From Vitrella brassicaformis (Eukaryota > Sar > Vitrellaceae), in assembly GCA_001179505.1 (NCBI GenBank), contig CDMY01000488.1, positions 1 to 64,000 on the forward strand: a stretch of DNA of 64,000 nucleotides. Reading direction: 5' to 3'. Positions 1 through 12,605 of the stretch are shown piece by piece (positions within the stretch are counted from its first letter, which is position 1; each line of letters opens with the position of its first letter). Under the pieces are notes generated by a model. The model did not search any database and was not told the origin of the DNA. It was given only the letters and a program-made list of their open reading frames with translations. The position numbers were made by a program, and so were the translations under genes.

Positions 1-1074
1 GCCGGATGGGTACGTCGCCAACAATCTCACCACTGCACAACACACAGACACAAAACAGACAACACGTGTCCATTGCAGTGTATGTGCCGCGGCCGAGCTC
101 TGACCTGAATCGCTTGTAGAGGGGGTTGCCGGGGCCGGGTTGCGACAGCGTCGCCTCGGTGGTCGACACCTTCTTGCGCAGGATGGTCACGGTTTTCACC
201 TCGTGTGCAGTGCCGTCCTCTGCTCGGAGGAAGGGCCCCATCGCCTTGCCGAAGTCCTTCAGATGCCCCGCCGCCCCCTCCAGCTCCGCCACCGCCGCAT
301 TGTAGCCCTCCACATACTCACGCAAACGATCTCCCATGCTGTCCGTCCCGCTGCCACCCTCATCGCCCCCCTCCTTATCCCCCTCCGCCTCTCCGTCGTC
401 CATGTCGACGTCCTGTGATGGTGTGTCGATGTCGAGTGGCGTGTGGGTGAGGAAGAGCTTGTGGTAGAAGGCGAATATGGGATCCTCCTGCTGTGTGTCG
501 TCGAGCTTGATCTCGTGCTGCTCAGCTGAGGCGTCTGCAGCCTCAACCATGGAGATCTCATCAGACAACCTGACACACACAGGAGAAGACACACAATGAA
601 TGACCAACTTCCCCTTCCCCCTCCCTCCGCTCACCAGTCCACATACTTTGGATCTGCGTCGAGGAAGGGCCGCCCCTCCTCATCGCGGGGCAGGGCGTCC
701 ACGCAGTACAGCAGCAGATGGGCGAAGTAGGTGCGGCGGAGCTGATCCAGCATCAGCCCCTTGCGCGACACACCCACCACCCGGCCGCCCACATTGACCT
801 CCACCTCCCCCTCGATGCCGCCCGTCAGCTCCAACTTGCCGCCCGTGTTCTCAATCAGCTCTTTGATGGCCGCGGCTTTGGTCTGCAGCTGCTGGATGGC
901 GGCCGTGGCGGCGTTCTTGATAGCGAGCAGGGCGGCGATAGCCGATGCGAGAAGCCTGTCGAGCGATTGGCGGCCGATACGGGGAGCGGGGTGGTGCTGG
1001 TCATCGTCATACGGCTGGCCAGCGGCAGCCGCAGCCGCTGCACCATCATTCACTTTGCGCTTCTTGCCGAGCAT
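1..1074 (-). CDS. BTB/KCTD-TLDc protein, copy A (3' end beyond window)
   Basis: Three exons are visible: 1074-635, 569-105 and 32-1, the last cut by the window edge. The start ATG (1074-1072) begins MLGKKRK, a basic, nuclear-signal-like N-terminus followed by an alanine run. After a short helix comes a BTB/T1 (potassium-channel tetramerisation, KCTD-like) domain with VNVGG and a conserved SRKGLMLDQLRR stretch. The acidic linker and coiled segment in exon 2 match the intact copy at 19727-21963 almost residue for residue, so a C-terminal TLDc domain is expected outside the window. BTB/T1 domains oligomerise and TLDc domains are linked to oxidative-stress resistance and V-ATPase binding in other eukaryotes; the role here is unknown. 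It is divergently transcribed from the multi-AP2 gene at 1405. Confidence 0.8.
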
Positions 1075-1404
1075 TTTGCGATGGATCAATGGGTGGATCA
1101 ACGGTACAAGCTAATCGCCGCACGCGAAAGGCCTCACGGCTCGATTCTGATGAGTCGTTCCTTTCTCAAACTGCGAGCTTAGAAGCGGAGGTCGGCATCC
1201 TGTTCCTCCCTTCTCGCCGGTTTCGTGGCCCAACGATGCCCTTGGTGGTAGATCTCTGCTGAACAGCCTTGCTGATTGTGGTTCTTCACCCACCGAGATC
1301 AGTCACTACAACCATTTGACGTCCGCAGGGCAATACTCCGGCTTGAGGGACGACGCACGACAGTCGATGACACAGCCAACAACGCAGCAGCAACGAGAGT
1401 GACG
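1075..1404. promoter_or_regulatory. Divergent intergenic region between BTB-TLDc and AP2 genes
   Basis: This 330-base spacer separates two start codons that face away from each other, so it must hold the promoters and 5' UTRs of both genes. I see no clear TATA box. The same two gene families diverge from a 204-base spacer at 19523-19726. I see no obvious sequence conservation between the two spacers by eye. Confidence 0.45.
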
Positions 1405-4400
1405 ATGGCGACCCAAGCCGCCCATCTCGGCCAGCCACCTTCATCCGCTGATTCCGCTGCTCCATCTTCGTCCAGGGCTGAGGCTGCCTGCGTCGTTCCA
1501 GCCATGCAAAATCCCACAGCGGCCCATCAGCCATCCGCAGCGGCCTCAGTAGCGGCGATGGACATCGACCAGGAGGGCCACTCTGTTGGCGGCGTCGTGC
1601 GGGAGGACAGTGCGGCAGATGGGGTGGAGGCTGCCGCTTCGATGCCCACCATGCCCGATCTACAGTCAATGTCAGCGGCCGCCACATACCCGTCCCCCTC
1701 CCCATCTCACCCGAACGGCCCTCCCTCCTCCCAGCAAGACGGCCTTCTACAGCTGCTGGGCGAGCGAGGCGACCCCACCAGGACGACCCTCTACCACCCG
1801 GCCTATCCAGGGGTGCAGTTCTCTGTGCGCAGCGTCGATGGTGCAGAGGGCGTGTGTGGGGTGGTCGCTGGGCCCTTCCACGACAGCCAGGAGGAGCTGT
1901 TCGCCGCCGATCGGGGCGTGACTCGCGACCCGAACAAGGGCTGGAAGCTGGGCGACGTGACGCAGCTGCTGAAGCGGGTCAGGAAGGGGGGGCCAATAGC
2001 GGCGGACGAGCCTTTTGAGGCCAGGACGAGCCACCAGGGGGCCCGACGGTACCTCGTCACGGCGTCGTTGCCAGCCTTTCCAGCGGTAGAGATGTCGCCC
2101 ATCACGGCCCAGAAGGCGGAATCTGCCACCCATAGCAAGATGGAGGACCTCGACGCCTTCATCGAACGGTGAGGTCACACACCGGTGCACTCAGTGCTCC
2201 ACGAGGTGTGCATGGCCGCGTGTGGCAGAATCTGTGCCACTGTGTGTGTTGCAGATGCAATAGTGAGGGTTGTGGAGACCTGATGGTGGTCCGTTCGACG
2301 ATGTTCGACGCCCTCGAGGTGGAGAATCTCGTCCAGAGCACACTTGCTTCCAGCATGGCGACCCATTTCAAGACCAGCTCGAAGCCGACCCCAACCCACC
2401 CCTCTGTGCTGCGCCTCTCGCCGTCCAACGGCGGGAGTGGAGTATACGATGCTGTGGCGGTGCTGCGGGCCATCTCGATGGCCATGTGGCCCCGCCCCAA
2501 GGGCGGGAAGATGGCCATCCTGCGAGAGGTGGACGACATGCTCGACAAGAGTCGAGACCCGCCTGCTGGCGGCCCTGTTGACGCTCATCTGCTGGTGGAG
2601 AGGATGCTCGACAAACTCAAGTGGAAAAGGAACATCTGGTGGGCCAAAATAAGAAGGAGGGAGGGAGGGAGGGAGGGAGAAAGGGAGGGATGCTGTGTGT
2701 GGGTGGATGGGTGTATGGATCTGTCTGATGTGTCCGTCGTGTGCAGGTTTTTCGTGATCCCGCATATGGACACGTTGCCGCTGTCGGTGCTCGCGGACCT
2801 GACAACCGATCGGCGCTCCAAGGTGGCCATCATAGGTGAGTGAGGTGGACACACGCTACGCTGCCAACCATCATCAGCCAGAGCCCACGCATTGCTGGTG
2901 TTTGGCCCTTTGCAGGACTACAGACGGTCTCTGGTAGCTGTGAGGAGTCCATGATGTTGGAAAGCACCCATTCGGATGGTATGGAACGAACAACGAACAG
3001 CACTAGCCCTCTCTTCGTCCATATGCCTTTCCCTCGTGTGTGTGTATCTGCCAGCAGGCCTCCCAAAGTACGAGGTCCTCCGGCTCAACTCAGCGAGGGT
3101 CCTCGTCAATGCTGCCCTCGGCCCTCCCCCCCGCAAGGAGACGACGACGTCCCCCACTGCCGGCAAAGGGACATCGAGCAGCCTCGCAGGCAAGATGATC
3201 TCCGCCCTCCAGGACCGCTTCGCCGGCGACATTGAGGATGATGACAATGGCCTCTGCGAGCCGCGCGCGCCCACGAGAGTGAGAAACAAGCCCAAGAAAC
3301 AGAAGCGGCGTGTCAGGCGCGAGGGGCTGGGCGATAGTGGGGAGGGAGAGTACAGATACTACGATATGGGCCACCTTGTCGAGGGCGGGCAGCCAGTGGA
3401 CACAGTGGCGAGGGCCCCCAGGTCAGGCAAGGACAGAGACTGACACACGTCAGAATGAATGAATGGACGGATGGATGCTCTCACGTGTCCTGCTGCTCTC
3501 CTCTTGTGCAGCATGGCGCCCTTGAAGTGGAGACAAGGCCATCTGCCCATGCCCATCATGTCGGTGAACGACCAGAGCAAGAAAGAAAACCCCGCAGGCA
3601 CCAGCACGAAGTGAGCATTTATTGAAGAGAGGAATTATATACTAAGCCGCCTCCCCATCCATAATTGTTGTTCGATTTGCCTGTCTGCCTGCCTGCCTCC
3701 TTTCGCCCATTCACTCAGGGCTCGTTTGGTCGACCAGCTGCGGTCTTCGAGGGTGAAGCCGCCACCGCCCCTACTCCCACTCAACATGTATGGGCGTCTG
3801 TGGGCGACCTGAATGAAGGGCGAAAAGGGATGCATTCCTGTCCTGTCCTGTCCTGCCTGTGAGTGTGTGTCTTCATCCAGCAGCCGGTTGGGCACTTTGT
3901 CATCGAATGGTGCACTCGCCACTACCCCCTCACCCCTGCTGCCGCCCCTCAGGACGCCCTCACTCCCGGGAGACGACTGCAGTGGGGGGGATGGCACACC
4001 GCCCAGCGATGACAGGACACACCATGACATTACACAGGGGTAGGCGGACAGGCAAGGGGGCAAGAATGTGGCGGCCTCAATGGAATGTATTGACCTTCAG
4101 GCTTGTGGAGGGATCGTTGGCTGCCGAGCTGCGGCGGTCGCGGAAGGTGCTGTCGACCCACCCCTTCCCAGCTGCCGTGGCCACTGCATCGCCTGCTGCC
4201 AAGATCAATGTCGAGGAGGTCCTTTGTGCTTTCACCCTGCCATGCAACCGGGCACCGGATCCTTCCCCGCCGCCCACCGAGCCGACCATAGAGGCACCCA
4301 AGGACAGCGCAGCAGGTGAGAAAGAAGGAGAGGGAGAAGAATGCTAGACAGCGTGTCGGTTCCCATATCTGTCATCTCTGTTGCGTGTGTTGACTTAGGT

Positions 4401-6682
4401 CCAACGCCACCCGCCTCCCAATCCCCACCCCCACCTCCCACCGCCTCATGTCAGGAGAAAAGCAGTCCAGCCAACAACACGGAGCTGCAAGACGCCACCG
4501 GCCGGTCAGCATGCGACAGGGCCCCCTCGCCTAGTGCCAAGGAGAAGGCTGTCGACAAGCCATCTCCCTCGCCCCAGCCGGCCGCTGGTGGGTCGAATCG
4601 TCCCTCCCCGGCCGCAGCGGTAGGTGGTCCGGGCGACGAGAGGAACACCGTTGGGCAGCTTCTGAGGACGATACGACACAAGCAGGACCCCGGCCACTCG
4701 GCGTACTCGGCGGCCTACGAGGGCATGCAGTTTAGCGCCGAGAAGATGGCGGACGGGCGGCACTTTCTGGTCACCGGCTGGCCATCTGCCAGCGTCGCCG
4801 CCCAGTACCTGTGTGTGCGGGCGACTGTGCATCGTGACTCCCACGGGACGGCCACTGGGTGGCAGATGTGGCGGCTGACGGACCTGCTGGGGGCGGTGCG
4901 GGCCGGATCGGCGGGAACCGACGATCGGTTCGAGATCGTCACTGATGTGGCCGATGGCCAGGAGAGGCAAGTGGCGCAGTGGAGGCCTCCGCAGCGTGAC
5001 GAGAAGGCAGAGGCATCGCGGCCTCGCAAGCACCAGGACACGCCTAGCCCATGTGACGACACAGGTGAGATCAATGACACAGGCAGGACGAAAGCCACGA
5101 CTAGTTCTCACCTTGTCTGCTGTTGCCTCCGTGCGCTCAGGCCTTGGCGACCGTCGCAAGCGACGCCTATCACACGACCCTCTCCCTCTCCCCTCTCTCG
5201 ACGGCGATGGCGATGGACGTGATGGCTCGCTCAACCACTGCCGTCCGTCCAAGCGCCAGCGCAGCAGCCAGTCGCAGCATGTCTCGCACCGGGAGCTGGC
5301 GAGTCTTGATGGGCTGTGTGGCGACAAGCTGGCTTGCGCACTGATGCGGCGGATGCGGGAGAAGGAGCCGGGCGACTTCCACGAGCCAGACAGAGGCGGG
5401 TGAGTATGACCAAGGGCATGATGGACGCTTTCATGTTGACAGTGGCATCTCTGTGCGTGTGTGTGTGTCAGTATCGGCATCTCGTGGCGGACCAACTACA
5501 GTTACGAGGCCTACTTCTGGGACAATGACGCATCGACGACCGTCGATTTGCGTCAGTTCCCTGTCGGCCACGGCGCCTCCCCTGAGGCCATCTTCACGGC
5601 CTTCCGTGAGGCCGTCGAGTACCGCAATGCGCTCCACCGGTCGCGTGTGGGCGATCGGGCGATGGCCATCGATCTCTCGTGGCTCCAGCGAGCACAGCGG
5701 GGGAAAGGGCAGACGGACGGCGGGATGCGTGAGGGGCAATTCGGCTGGAGCCCACCCCCGCAGCGCCGCAAGCGCACCAAGGGGCCCGGCGACGACCCGC
5801 CCCTCGACTCCTCTCCCCCGTCCCGCCCTCCCCGGTCCATCTTTCCCCGCCTCCCGGGCCGCCCCCCTGGGCGTCGAGAAGGCGACGCAACAGAGGGCCG
5901 CGGTGGCCGGCAGAAGAAAGAGCGTGGCTCGGGCGGCGCGTCGGTCTGACAGCTGTGACGACGATGACGGCAGCAGCTCATCATCTCCAGAACCACGGCG
6001 AAGGCCCAAGGCAGCCAAGAGGGATGGTGCGTTGGTGTCTGCCGGTGATGTGCCGTCGCCCGTCTATGCGTCCAATCCGCAGTGGGCCGCCGACACAGAC
6101 AAGAACACCAGCACAAAGGCCACCGTCATCACCAAATCACGTGAGAACACCAAGAAGCGAATTCAAGGCGACCAGAGCGTCCACGCTTGTGTGTCCCGCC
6201 AATTTCAGAGCACCAGTCTGACGTGACAGGGGTGGCGTGGGTTGAGGGGCACCAGGCCTGGATGGCAACATGGTACGAGAAGGGCGACCCAAAGATGAAG
6301 CAGAATTGCTTCTACGTCCGTAACCATGGCTTCGACAGAGCCAAGGTGCACATGACGCCGCCCATTCCCTCTGTCTCTCTCAGTGTCTCTCGTGTGTCTC
6401 TCCGTCCGTCAGGCGTTGGCAGAGAACTGTCGTCTCGAGATCGAGCGCACCGGACGGGCGGTGGTCAAGAAGCGATCGGAGCACCAGAGCGGCGTCAAGG
6501 GCTTCTACTTAAACAAAGGGGCATGGGTCGCTCAGTGGCAGGTGGGCGGCGAGAGGAACCTTAAGCCCTTCTCTGTGCGTGAGCTGGGCTATGAGGGCGC
6601 CAAGCAGGCGGCCATAGCCCACCGCCGTGCGATGGAGGAGAGGCACTACACATTCAAAGACAGGGGAGCGAAACATTGCTGA
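1405..6682 (+). CDS. Large multi-AP2-domain protein, copy C (contains a frameshift)
   Basis: Fourteen exons with compatible phases: 1405-2168, 2255-2638, 2747-2835, 2916-2978, 3058-3421, 3512-3610, 3719-3787, 3881-4039, 4101-4315, 4399-5064, 5141-5399, 5472-6140, 6209-6345, 6413-6682. The N-terminus is Ala/Ser/Pro-rich. Two copies of a 'VR...FE/YEI...' module occur in exons 1 and 10. Exon 12 opens with a divergent AP2-like fold (GISWRTNYSYEAYFWDN). Exons 13-14 carry two canonical AP2 domains, with QSDVTGVAW and QSGVKGFY strands and GFDRAK/GYEGAKQAA helices. AP2 domains of this type bind DNA in apicomplexan relatives, so a transcription factor is the natural inference. Relative to the inverted copy at 16317-19522, exon 12 has one extra A near 5912-5918. 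This puts a stop at 5947-5949 ahead of the canonical AP2 pair. The 5' half could be a separate gene, but all phases join. Confidence 0.65.
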
Positions 6683-7288
6683 TGAGCGAGACAGGCACAC
6701 GTAGCGTGGGGGGAAGGTGTGGTCTTCATTGGGCTGTGTCGTGTTAGTCGTGCTGCTGCTGCATGTCGACGGATTGTGACGTGAATGACCATGTGGATTT
6801 AAGCTGACCAGTGAGTGAGTGAGTGAAGTGAATGGCATATCAAATGGCTCTTGAGCATAACATCCATCCGGCCGTCTGTCGTGCTACTGCAGGAGCTGCC
6901 CCCGGACCCGCAGTGGCACATGCGGTATCTCGCGCGGACATCGCCGGTGAACCACTTGAGGAAGGGATACTTGGCCTCGTCGGGCTCGATGTCGTCTCCA
7001 TCATCGCTGACCTCATCTGCGGCGGTCAGCAGCACAAGAGACGTCTACCATCACATGGACGCATTCTTTAGGTCGTTGCTCACATTGCCGTGTGTTGACG
7101 GTCAGGACGACAGTATTGGGCTGCAGCATCAGGATGAGGTCGTAGTACACTCGGAAATGGTCGGGCGAAAGGGAGGAACATCCTCATCCAGCGGATAGCC
7201 AAGCTGAGTGACAGATTGATCAGACACACAGACACACACACAAAGGACGTCGAGAAAAGTGCTGTCCTCGCGGCGGCCGTCCCTTCAT
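6683..7288. other. Intergenic region with a possible minus-strand exon remnant
   Basis: No gene can be supported. On the minus strand, 7035-6850 reads as an acidic then aromatic stretch (KYPFLKWFTGDVRARY) in a GC3-rich frame, and 7150-7080 holds another open stretch. Neither joins the gene at 7289 with consistent phase. This could be an alternative 3' exon set of that gene or a decayed neighbour. Confidence 0.25.
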
Positions 7289-9253
7289 TCAATTTGGGTG
7301 CACCCAGCGCACCTCTGTCTTGACGTTCATGACAAGCGTGTCGAGCGAGAGGCGCTCCTGCATGGTACTCCACAAGGCGCCGCCCTTCTCAGGCACCACC
7401 AGGGGGCTATCCTCAACCCTTGTCCTGATCACCAACGCGCCCAGACACACACGCTTGGTGCCCCCCTCCCCTGTTTGCTGAGCCGCCGTGCCCTCAGACA
7501 GACACACAAACGCGTCAAAGGCCGCCCACCTGAATGAATGCACCACATACACCCACACACAAAAAGTCTCACTCACTCACTCACTCACTCACCAGGGCAC
7601 ACGAATGAGCCGGACGGTGTGTAGTGTAGGCGGCATGGTCTTGAGCAGGCGCTGCAGGGATTCCGACAGCACGTAGTGGTTGGTGGGGGGTGGAGGGCGC
7701 ACCGGCGTGGGCACACCAGCAGCTGCGTATGCCGCCTGGTCTTCTGCCTCCTGTTGAGTCATGGGGAGCTGAGGAGGGAGGGGCTTCTCGTGGATGCCAT
7801 CAGCCGTGAATCGGTGCTTGTGGTTAGTGGTGTGGTCCTTGACAGACTGGTACTCGACCTTCTCCAGCGTCAGCACCTCGGCACTCGTCCAGCCGCCCGC
7901 CGTCCAGCCGGCAATCTACAAGACAGAGCGACCAGCGAGAGAGAGACAGAGAGAGAGAGAGAGAGATGCATGATGGATCGACGCGTGAGTGATCCACGTC
8001 CTCACTCACCGCATCATGGCCGACGTAGCCGCGAAGTAAGTCGACACACTTGATGATGAGGTACTTGGTCTTGTGGAAGACCACCGGCCGGCCACTCGAG
8101 TCGGCGAGCTCCCATGAGTCGTCCCAGGGCCGCGAATGTTCATCGTAGCTCATCACGACGGTCTCGGCCTCGCGGATGCCGCGCTTGACGATGTCGCGGA
8201 TGGACCCCTCAAGCTTGGCGGGGCAACTGTCAGCAGGCGCACAGCTTCCCTTGAGCGTGACCACCAGGCCTTTCGCCATCGGCCAGTAGCCTGAAACAAG
8301 TGACGACAACACTTCAAAGGCCTCTCTCTCGTGTGTGTGTGTGTGCATGCACTCATACCGCGGCTCTCCAGTTCGACCAGCAGCTGCATGAGAGTGGGTC
8401 CGACCTCCGCGCCGCTCTCGTCGCGGCGGCGGGCTGGATCAAAGGATGCCGGCAGGGTCGACTCGAAGGCCAGGTTGCGGTCGAAGATGCCGATGCGCTT
8501 GCTTGTGGCCGGAGGCTGGATGCGCGGCAGGCCACGCACGAGCCTGTCCATCTCCTGATCGTGTGCGATGAAGACCATGCCGCCCACCGCCTCCAGGCTG
8601 TCTGCACGTGTGTCGAGTGCCGAGCCGCACACGTGTGTGGGCAGAGGGAACACGTCAATGTGGCGGATGAGCGGCGAATGAGCCAGTAGGTGGGTCAGTG
8701 GCTGGTGAAGGTCCGATGGCCGGTCCAGCAGCCGTGGCTCGTCCCCACTGCGCAGCCTGGCAGTGAGTGTGTTGAGTTTGGGTGTCTTCCAGCCCAAGTG
8801 CCAGAATGTCTTGAGCACAGGCAGCAGCCCCACGTCGATGTCGGTGAGAGCCGGAAACGTCCTCGGTGCGCCTTGCAGGCCCGCTGCCGCGGCGTCCCAC
8901 CAGGGGAGCGTATCGAATACCGACTCGACCGACTTGATGGCCTTGATCTTGTCACCGTGGCGCTGCATCGTAGTCACGAAGAACTGCAGCACATCATCCT
9001 CAAGGCTGGCCTCGTCCTCGGCCGCCACGAGAATGATCTTCTGCGGGCCCTGGGACCACAGAAGGACGCGTCGATCCCGAGGGACGGCCGGGCCGATGAC
9101 GAGGGTGGACGAGCAGATGGCCTCGAAGCAGCTCTCGTCCAGGACAGACAGGCGCATGGTCTCCTCGTCTGTGAGAGTGCCGGAGAGGTTAAGCACCCAG
9201 AGCTCTGACGGAAGGCGGGCCAGGCCGTGCATGCCGCGAGTTGGCGACGCCAT
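7289..9253 (-). CDS. Unrecognised protein with a possible F-box-like N-terminus
   Basis: Four exons with consistent phases: 9253-8359, 8290-8010, 7915-7593 and 7529-7289. I chose the ATG at 9253 (MASPTRG). An upstream in-frame ATG at 9406 would overlap the first exon of the divergent gene at 9373. The protein is about 580 residues. Near the start is RLPSELWVLNLSG, which resembles the LP-x-EL-W core of an F-box but is too short to call. The rest alternates beta-like and Leu-rich stretches such as HLLAHSPLIRHIDVFPLP, loosely reminiscent of leucine-rich repeats. There is no signal peptide or membrane segment. I do not recognise the family. The intron after VPW carries a GTGAG tandem array at its donor. 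An alternative splice near 7306 would change the last few residues. Confidence 0.65.
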
Positions 9254-9372
9254 GACACCGAGAGATTCGACTCCTTCCTCAACGACGACCTTTGAGCTCG
9301 CAGTCGTTGCGAGCTCGAGCTTGTCCCAGTTATTCCTGCGAATTCCTACAGATCTGTGCTTCTGTGGTGACA
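9254..9372. promoter_or_regulatory. Short divergent promoter region
   Basis: Only 119 bases separate the proposed starts of the minus-strand gene (9253) and the plus-strand BTB-TLDc gene (9373), so both promoters must sit here or overlap the coding ends. I see no TATA box. Confidence 0.35.
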
Positions 9373-11343
9373 ATGACGATGCCAGCGTCGCTTTCCGACT
9401 GCCCATCTGTCGCGCGACTCACTAGCGACTGCGACGCATCCCTCGACGCGCTTCGTGAGCAGGAGACCAGGGCCCGAGAGGGCGCCAAGCAGCTGGCAGA
9501 GGACATCGTCGCTTCAGTGGCAGCCAAGGGCGGCGTGTGGCAGCCTCCCGAGACCACTGGCGAGGTGCTCGTCAACGCAGGTCAACACACGCAAGACGAC
9601 CACGGTCGTGCGTTGATGTGTGCACCGATGTGTCCTGCTGTCGTGTGTGCGATGCAGGCGGGGTGGTCTTTCCGGTGAGCCGCCGAGGCCTGCTGATGCC
9701 TCTCATGCGCAAGCGGTACATCTCAGTTCTGCTCATGCATTTCGCTGACGGCATGCCCAAGGACCCCAGCGGCCACGTCTATCTGGAGGTGTCCAGCGCC
9801 TACTTCGACGCTTTCCTGGACGCACTGACCCTCTACGAGACCGGCCGTGCGAACACGGTGACCCTCCCCGCAAACAAGGCTGCCGACCCCACATACGCCG
9901 AATACCACTGCCTCTTCATGCGTGAGGTCGGGGTCTTCTCCCCATCGGCTGACCAGCAGCAAGCACCGCTCGACGCCACGATGGCCAACAATGGAGCGCA
10001 GCAGCCATGGGAAGCGACTGCGGGTGTGGACGAGGCCACCCAGCAGTACTTCGATGCCTCGCAGCCCTCGATTCGCGCCTATGTGAAGGCCGCCAAGGGG
10101 CTGGGGCGCCTCAAGGAGGACATCAACGCATTCCTGACGGCCATGGAGCCCTTCTTGAAGACACCAGGCGATGGTGACAGCACACTCTTGAGCCTGACCA
10201 TCCTGGGCAGGCAGGTGGTGATCCTGAAGAGCACGCTTCTTCGTCTGGGGGACAAGCATCCGCTGCTCACGCGATTCTCCGAGTAAGAGGGGTGGGTGGG
10301 CACGGAAGCGATCAAATGCTATGCACTCCGTGTCCGCTTTTGTGTGCAGCACCCCGCCGAATTGGCCAGATCGACACATTCGACAGACGCCCGCCAAGCA
10401 CTTCGTACACACGGTGGAATTTGCCCGGCGCATCGCCATGACCATGCCCAAGGGCCAGTTCATCCACCCCCCGCTGCTCGACGAGAGTGAGCGACGGCTG
10501 TGCATCGAGGACATGGAGATGTACGGCATCGCCTACGCCCCGATCTGCCATCTGGCGGCTGGTGGCGATCTCATCGTGGACCTGCCGGCCGGCGATGGAT
10601 GGGTCATCCAGTCGGCGCAGGAGTGGGTGAGCGTCCTCGTCGACATCATGGACAAGCCCACATGCAGCCCATCGCTGTTGTTCAAGTGAGAAGAAACAGC
10701 TCGGAATGCTCCGAGCATTCCAACCTATCGCACAAAAGCGGCTTTACGTTTCTGACAGGTCAAGCCGTGACGGTGATGACTTCGGCACGATGGTGGACAA
10801 GGTGGGCGATGCGAGCGGTCTTCTCTTCCTCATCAACCACAACGACACACACCGATTCGGCGCCTTTGTGAACGGTCAACTCAAGCCGCCCGCCGACCCC
10901 ACACACACCAGCGGACTCTACAAAGTGCAGCAGTTCCTCATTTCCATCAGCGGTGCATATGGCCAGGTCACCAAGATTCCAATCCCCACGGCCAGACAAA
11001 CGGTGCATGTCGCCGGCCGCGACGCGTTCATCAAGTCCAGCAATGAGGACTCACGTGGCAAGGTGGGAAGAACAAAGCAGCACGAGCAGAATGACACAAC
11101 TCTCACATGTCATGTGTGCAGTTGTGTTTGGGTAGCGGATATCTGTGGTTTGCCTGGGGCAGCCCCGGCCCCGCGGATGACGTGCGCAGCATGAATCAGT
11201 GGGTCAAGACGCAGGACCTTCCCGATGGCTACCTCGGCCAATTCAACAGCGACGGCAATGGCACACTGGCAGGCGCATGGACATTCACAGCCAAGGAAGT
11301 CGAGATATGGCATGTGCATGGCGGCGGTGCGACGAGCGCGTGA
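9373..11343 (+). CDS. BTB/KCTD-TLDc protein, copy F
   Basis: Five exons with consistent phases: 9373-9580, 9658-10282, 10350-10685, 10759-11062 and 11122-11343. The start is MTMPASLSD. An N-terminal helix (DALREQETRAREGAKQLAE) precedes a BTB/T1 domain split by intron 1 (VNAGGVVFPVSRRGLL). A helical linker and an SRDGDDFGTMVDKVGD stretch lead into a TLDc domain with GLLFLINHNDTHRFGAF, SISGAYG, GSPGPADDVRS and a final FTAKEVEIWHV. The domain order and intron positions match the gene at 19727-21963, but sequence identity is much lower, so this is an older paralogue. It lacks the Ala/Lys-rich N-terminus and the small last exon of that gene. The reading frame is intact, making this one of the best-supported genes in the window. 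Confidence 0.85.
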
Positions 11344-11874
11344 GTCAGGTGTCCCCATAGCCGCTGTTTTTGACCCGGCTGTACCGTACCGTTTTGTCGG
11401 AAGATGGACCAGCTCGTTCTTTGCAAAAGACAACTTCGTGTTTGTGCTCTCTGTGTCTCTGACGATGCAGCCGACGTGGTGGCCTGAATACCTTCACACA
11501 CGTATTGGCTCGTTTGAAGTGCTTGTGCGGTACGACAGTACGTCGGACGTTTTGTGAGATCGATGAATTCTTGAGCTCAACTTCAGCAAACACGCGCACC
11601 CCTTTGTCTGTTTGACCTTTCGTGTTCTCTTCACACATGACATCCAGACACACAGAGCCTAACCCATGCGCCCGTCTGTGTATGTGAAGCACTCTTATGA
11701 ATCCAAGCAGGCAGCCGTCACGTGGGCAGCCGAGCTGAGTCAAAAGACAGAAGGAGACAGTGAGTGAAAAACAAAACACGGGCGAGTTGAGTGAGCAATC
11801 AGAACTGAACCCGACTGTGTAAACAGCCCGGCAAAGCAAGTCGTCAATGTCTCATTAGCTACGAAAGCAATCTA
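11344..11874. other. Intergenic region, no feature seen
   Basis: About 530 bases between two convergent genes. Open frames here are short, TG-poor in third position and show no domain or paired splice signals, so the region is most likely the two 3' UTRs plus spacer. Confidence 0.5.
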
Positions 11875-12605
11875 TCAGTCACTTGATGCCCAGCGACACC
11901 CACTGCTGCCCAGCCGGCCCCATTGGAACTGACAGTCGTCATTGCCCTCCTCGTTGTTGAAGCCCTTGACAGCGAAGCACTGCAGCTGCGGCACATGCAC
12001 CAGCTGCCCGTCCGGCCCCTGACGCCACTCGCCCACCACCTCCCGATTGCTGACCGTCTTGGTCGTCGCCCAGCCGACAAAATGCCCAAGGGCCGCCCGG
12101 ACGCGCCTGCGGTCCGACAAACACGATCCATGCCGCAGAGTCAGACTCACCGCCGACGGCAACCGCCATCACTGATATACCCACAAACACGCCCAGCAGC
12201 GACCCATCCAATTGATTGCCGCACTCGGCCTCCTCACACCAGATAGTCCGCCATCGACTCGCATTGGTCTTCCTGTCGGTCACGCGGAAGGTGGCCGCCG
12301 GCAGGGAGTCGGGGTGGGTCAGGCGCCTCCTGCGGCTGCTGCTCAGCGGGGGCGGCTCATCGAAGCTCAAAAGCGTCTCAGATGGCAGCTGCAGCGTCTC
12401 GGGGCGCACACTCGGCAGCAGCTGCACCCACCACACACACACACACACACAAAACACAGCGCATCTCACAGAGGCGCATGTGTGTGGTTTACCTCCTGCC
12501 TTGCAGCCGGCAGATGGACAAGATCTGTCGTCGGCCGCCTCCTACTCCACGCGCCTAGGGTCCTGCCGCTGCCTCACCAGATTTCAGAGGCTGAACAAAT
12601 GCCAT
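11875..12605 (-). CDS. Putative single-pass membrane protein, frame of last exon unresolved
   Basis: Exons with matching phases are 12605-12578 (ATG, MAFVQPLKS), 12524-12493 and 12421-12151. They join to give a basic N-terminal region (SSSRRRRL) followed by a hydrophobic stretch, GSLLGVFVGISVMAVAVGG, likely a membrane segment. The last exon, from 12106, contains a strongly GC3-rich frame with Cys-containing sequence (LQCFAVKGFNNEEGNDDC, then GSSGCRWASSD). The evident donor at 12150 and acceptor at 12107 bring in a different frame, so either a small extra intron or a one-base frame change is missing from my model. I do not recognise the family. It lies upstream of, and divergent from, the AP2 gene at 12874. 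Confidence 0.45.

Noticed and set aside
4506-5495. Long minus-strand open frame (about 329 codons)
   Set aside because: It is the antisense shadow of exons 10-12 of the AP2 gene, whose plus-strand frames carry conserved domains and paired splice sites.
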